Source: Xiphias gladius (taxonomy: Eukaryota > Chordata > Actinopteri > Istiophoriformes > Xiphiidae). Taken from it: 64,000 nt of DNA. The stretch covers positions 5,440,521 through 5,504,520 of the forward strand of contig NC_053418.1 of assembly GCF_016859285.1 (NCBI RefSeq). The letters run 5' to 3'. The translations under genes and the position numbers were made by a program. Each line of letters opens with the position of its first letter. The stretch's first letter is position 1. The notes under the pieces were generated by a model. It saw nothing but the letters and a program-made list of their open reading frames with translations. It ran no database searches and was not told the origin of the DNA. This document shows, in pieces, positions 46,601 through 64,000 of the stretch.

Positions 46601-48112
46601 CTCTGGATGCTTTCACCAAATCAGTGTTACATATGATGGATACTTTATAGCCTTTGGTACTGAAGAAATCCGTTGATCAGATATCTGAAGAACCAGCATC
46701 ACATTAAGGAGCCTGACAGATTACGGAAGTTTAACTAAGGGGTTTTCATTGGACTGCGAGTAACCATGAACAGTACATATATAGATCTGTAGTCTACAGG
46801 CCGTACGCATACAGTGATGTTGCTGTACCGTACTCCGTAGCTCACTGATCATTTGTCACACTTCTGTCAAAGGCACTGAGGTCTCAGCTGAGGGTTTTCA
46901 TGCTTCCACAGAAAAGCCTCTACAACCAACACATGCCTTAAGGCAATAAGCATGTACGCCTGCAAATGTGGTCTTTCACATTATGTAAGCAGGTAAACTG
47001 AAACCTTGCCTGTTGTGTATGTACCCACCTGTGGTTCTTCCCGAGCATGTTCTTGGAGCAGTCTTAGAGATAAATCGGAGCTCACAGGCATGAAATTGAC
47101 TTTAGTCAGGCTACAGTACAACTGGCTGCCATTCCAGATGCTGAGATTTTATAACAGCTTTGTAGATGGTAGCAGGCTGGCACAGTTGCTTCAGGAGGCC
47201 TTTTGGTAAACTGACAAGAGGCAGCGTGTGTCTCCCTGTTGAGGTTTTCTTGGCCAAAACACTCCTATCACCTCCTTTTTGGGATATAAATGCGAGAATA
47301 AACAAATCCAATTATCCAATTATACAGTCACAACTTCAATGCTAAATATTGTTTAACTGTTGTCCAGAAAGCCTCATAACTAGGCTGTTCATAAAATTCT
47401 ATCCTAAATGATGACATACTTCTTTCCTTCAACACTGCAGAGTAGCAAATAACCAGCGTGTCTTGACGTAGGCCTTGAACACATGAGCACTGGCAGAATG
47501 GCCTCGAGCTGCTTTGAGCCTTGTGTTTTCCTCGTGAGTGAAGATGCTGAACCTTGAGGCCACTTTCAGACTTTGGGTGTTAAGCACCTCTCTTATATTA
47601 CAACTTCTAGGGAAGGTTTGCTATTTTGTTTTTAAAAAAAATCACTGTATTTGATTGGATTTTACCAAACATAATGTAATGTGTAGATATGAATAGCAAA
47701 AAATTTGAATCGCGATATTCCCATTAATGTCATTGTTCAAGTTCCTCAATAAATCATTGCAGCCCTAGATTCCCGTACTGTACCTAAAGTAATGCCCCCA
47801 AAGCCTCGAGGCTTCCATCTTTATGCATCTGGTGACATGGAAGAGAGGGCACAGGACTTTGCCTTTAAGACTGATATTTTTGGAGAGGGTGTGATGGCTT
47901 AGATCCCTTTAAGAGCAGGGGATTATGATGATGCTGATGCTTAGTGTCTTGGCCTGGGTGCCTGTGTGTCTTGCTGCCTCTGCCTGTATGTCAGCTTGCT
48001 CTGTGTGGGGCTGGCCTTTGGAGCCAGATTTGCTTGCTGCATCTGGCTGATGTGCATAGAAATTTCATGGTAAACAGAAAAAGAGTGAGAGAAACGGGAA
48101 TGAGAGAGAGAG

Positions 48113-48115
<3 letters not shown>

Positions 48116-48209
<94 letters not shown>
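48116..48209 (+). repeat. (GA)n-(GT)n compound microsatellite
   Basis: 47 GT units preceded by (GA)7 at 48101-48115. Confidence 0.97.
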
Positions 48210-48210
<1 letters not shown>

Positions 48211-48402
48211 GCATGTGCAGCGAAGCTAACTGGAGCAGGGTGTCCAGGATGCGTACACGCTTCACAGCCTGGCTGTAGCCTTGCGATACAAAACATTCAG
48301 CATTTGTGTGTGTGTGTGTGTGCACAAACACAAGCAACTGTTACACTGTGCACATGTGTGGAAATGGTTCATCAGTGACTCAGCTTCAGCTGTCAAGTAT
48401 AT

Positions 48403-48406
<4 letters not shown>

Positions 48407-48440
<34 letters not shown>

Positions 48441-48459
48441 TGTGTCTGTGTCTGTGTGT
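48407..48459 (+). repeat. (TG)n with CTGTG interruptions
   Basis: 16 pure TG units and then CTGTGT repeats. Confidence 0.95.
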
Positions 48460-49065
48460 ATGTGCGCACACGTGTGGTCACATGTTTACATGAGCAAGTG
48501 TGACTGTGACTTGGATGAGCAACAGGACTAGTCAGCTAGCTGTCATCAGTCTTTTTTCCTGTCTCATCACCTATCAACTGTCCATGAGATGCACACACGC
48601 AGACAAACACATGTACACACACTACGCGTGCACACACGCACAAAAACACACACAAATGTGGATAGTCTTCAAAGGCACTATAAAGTTACAATTGATCAAA
48701 CAATGTCTGGATGTTCCCAGGTATCAATGACCAGCCCAAGTTGTGTGTGTCAGTGTTAAGTAATGCTTTAGAATGCATGTTACTAGTTTAAATACATAGC
48801 AAGTAATATAACACTGATTACATAAATAGTTATTTGCTCCAAACCCTGTCCATAAAAGTTTTAATATTTGCTTTCTCGGGTCTGGTAAAAATTGTCTTTC
48901 ACACAGGAATTAATGTGTTTTCTGGCAACAGCATGAAAGAGGATCTGAGTAGTTAGCCCGAAGGAAACAAATGTGATAATCTTGTCCAGTGCAGTGTACA
49001 ATAATAGAAATGTCTGCTCATCGTCTGTCTTTTTCTCTGCTCTGTTTCCCAGGTCTAGCTGGCCA

Positions 49066-49160
49066 ATGCCGGGCCCGTTGTGGACATCTGGTGGCGGTAG
49101 CAGCAGCAGCAGTGTGCATGTGAGCGCGGTCCCCGGCGCCTAGCCCATGTCCAGCCCATA

Positions 49161-49161
<1 letters not shown>
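49066..49161 (+). promoter_or_regulatory. taok3: Cluster of three uORFs before the taok3 start codon
   Basis: uORF1 runs 49066-49143 (25 codons with a Ser run, TAG stop). uORF2 is a minimal ATG-TGA at 49118-49123. uORF3 is 49147-49161 (M-S-S-P), and its TAA shares its last base with the main ATG (TAATG). Such an arrangement can limit or permit reinitiation at the main start; this is inference. Confidence 0.7.
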
Positions 49162-63485
<14,324 letters not shown>

Positions 63486-64000
63486 GTGGGAGGAAGAGGA
63501 AGAGGGAGGGAGATTAAGGGGAGTTAGATAAGGAGTAACAGTCGAAGGAGCCAGTAGAGAACAAGGGGTTAAAAACATGAAACCAGTTAAGGTACATTTA
63601 AATTCTGTTCACAGTCCTCTAACTTTCACCTCAAAGAGAAATCTGTTGTCAATTTCCAGTCCATCCATTTTCATCAAGTCCACGGTGTATGTATAATCAC
63701 AGGAACAGGAGCACACACCAACAGAGACAATACTGTAGTTGATAAAACAGAGATGAATAATAATCAGGTAGTCTGCTAAAAATCAATAATCAACAGTCAG
63801 ACAGGCACAGGATACATAAACCAGTTTGTGGCTACAACTGACAATAATTTTTACAATCTATTAATCTACCGATTGTTTTCTCATTTAAAAGATTAATTTT
63901 TTTAGCCTGTAAAATATCTGAAAATGTTGACAGATGTCCTGAGCATGGGCCAATTTGGACAAATTTCTTTGCCCGCCCCACAGTCCCAACCCGTGAGGAG
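63486..64000 (+). other. taok3 intron 12 (start) to window end
   Basis: No further exon is recognised. The expected next exon (Ser-rich, SIPSMS-type in the family) lies outside the window. Confidence 0.7.

Noticed and set aside
63486..63527. Reading taok3 exon 10 through to the stop at 63527 as a short kinase isoform
   Set aside because: The family continues past this point and a GT donor is available at 63486. An intron-retained short form is possible but unsupported.

Overview
The window is vertebrate nuclear DNA, almost certainly from a ray-finned (teleost) fish. The evidence is two intron-rich vertebrate genes, very abundant and long (CA/TG)n arrays, and interspersed repeats of kinds I recognise as common in teleosts (foldback MITEs, a hAT element with BED-finger remnants, a SINE/LINE-type 3' tail). 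Almost all open reading frames of 60-150 codons are chance or microsatellite frames. The real coding sequence is a set of 20-170 bp exons that had to be assembled by splice sites and homology. Comparisons with human proteins are from memory, not from a search.

Left part (about 1-10,100, minus strand): a complete suds3 gene, encoding the Sds3 subunit of the Sin3/HDAC corepressor. It has 12 coding exons, 957 nt including the stop, and 318 residues with the frame intact across every junction. The 3' UTR runs toward position 1. Three splice features stand out: a minor-spliceosome AT-AC intron between exons 7 and 8, a GC-AG intron after exon 4, and two microexons (20 and 22 nt). A CpG-rich zone covers exon 1 and intron 1.

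Middle (about 10,100-14,060): the intergenic space between two divergently transcribed genes. It holds a tRNA-Arg(CCT) gene, a SINE-like tail, a foldback repeat with an internal tandem array, and a CTCF-like motif.

Right part (about 14,060-64,000, plus strand): the 5' part of taok3 (TAO kinase 3, a Ste20-family MAP3K). A CpG island with several candidate first-exon splice donors is followed by a 25.6 kb first intron, one candidate 5'-UTR exon (39901-40031), a 9 kb intron, and ten coding exons (49161-63485). These encode 333 residues: the whole kinase domain and the start of the linker. The gene continues past the window. The main start codon is preceded by three short upstream ORFs, and the last one overlaps it as TAATG. 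A ~113 bp (TG)n array lies 20 bp upstream of the exon carrying the APE motif.

As far as I recall, SUDS3 and TAOK3 also lie head to head in human (12q24), so the arrangement looks like conserved vertebrate synteny. There is no operon-like or defence-like system here. The most unusual content is in RNA processing (AT-AC intron, GC donor, microexons, UG-rich 3' splice site, uORFs) and in mobile elements (a complete hAT insertion with 8-bp target duplication, a nested MITE, and several near-perfect hairpins).
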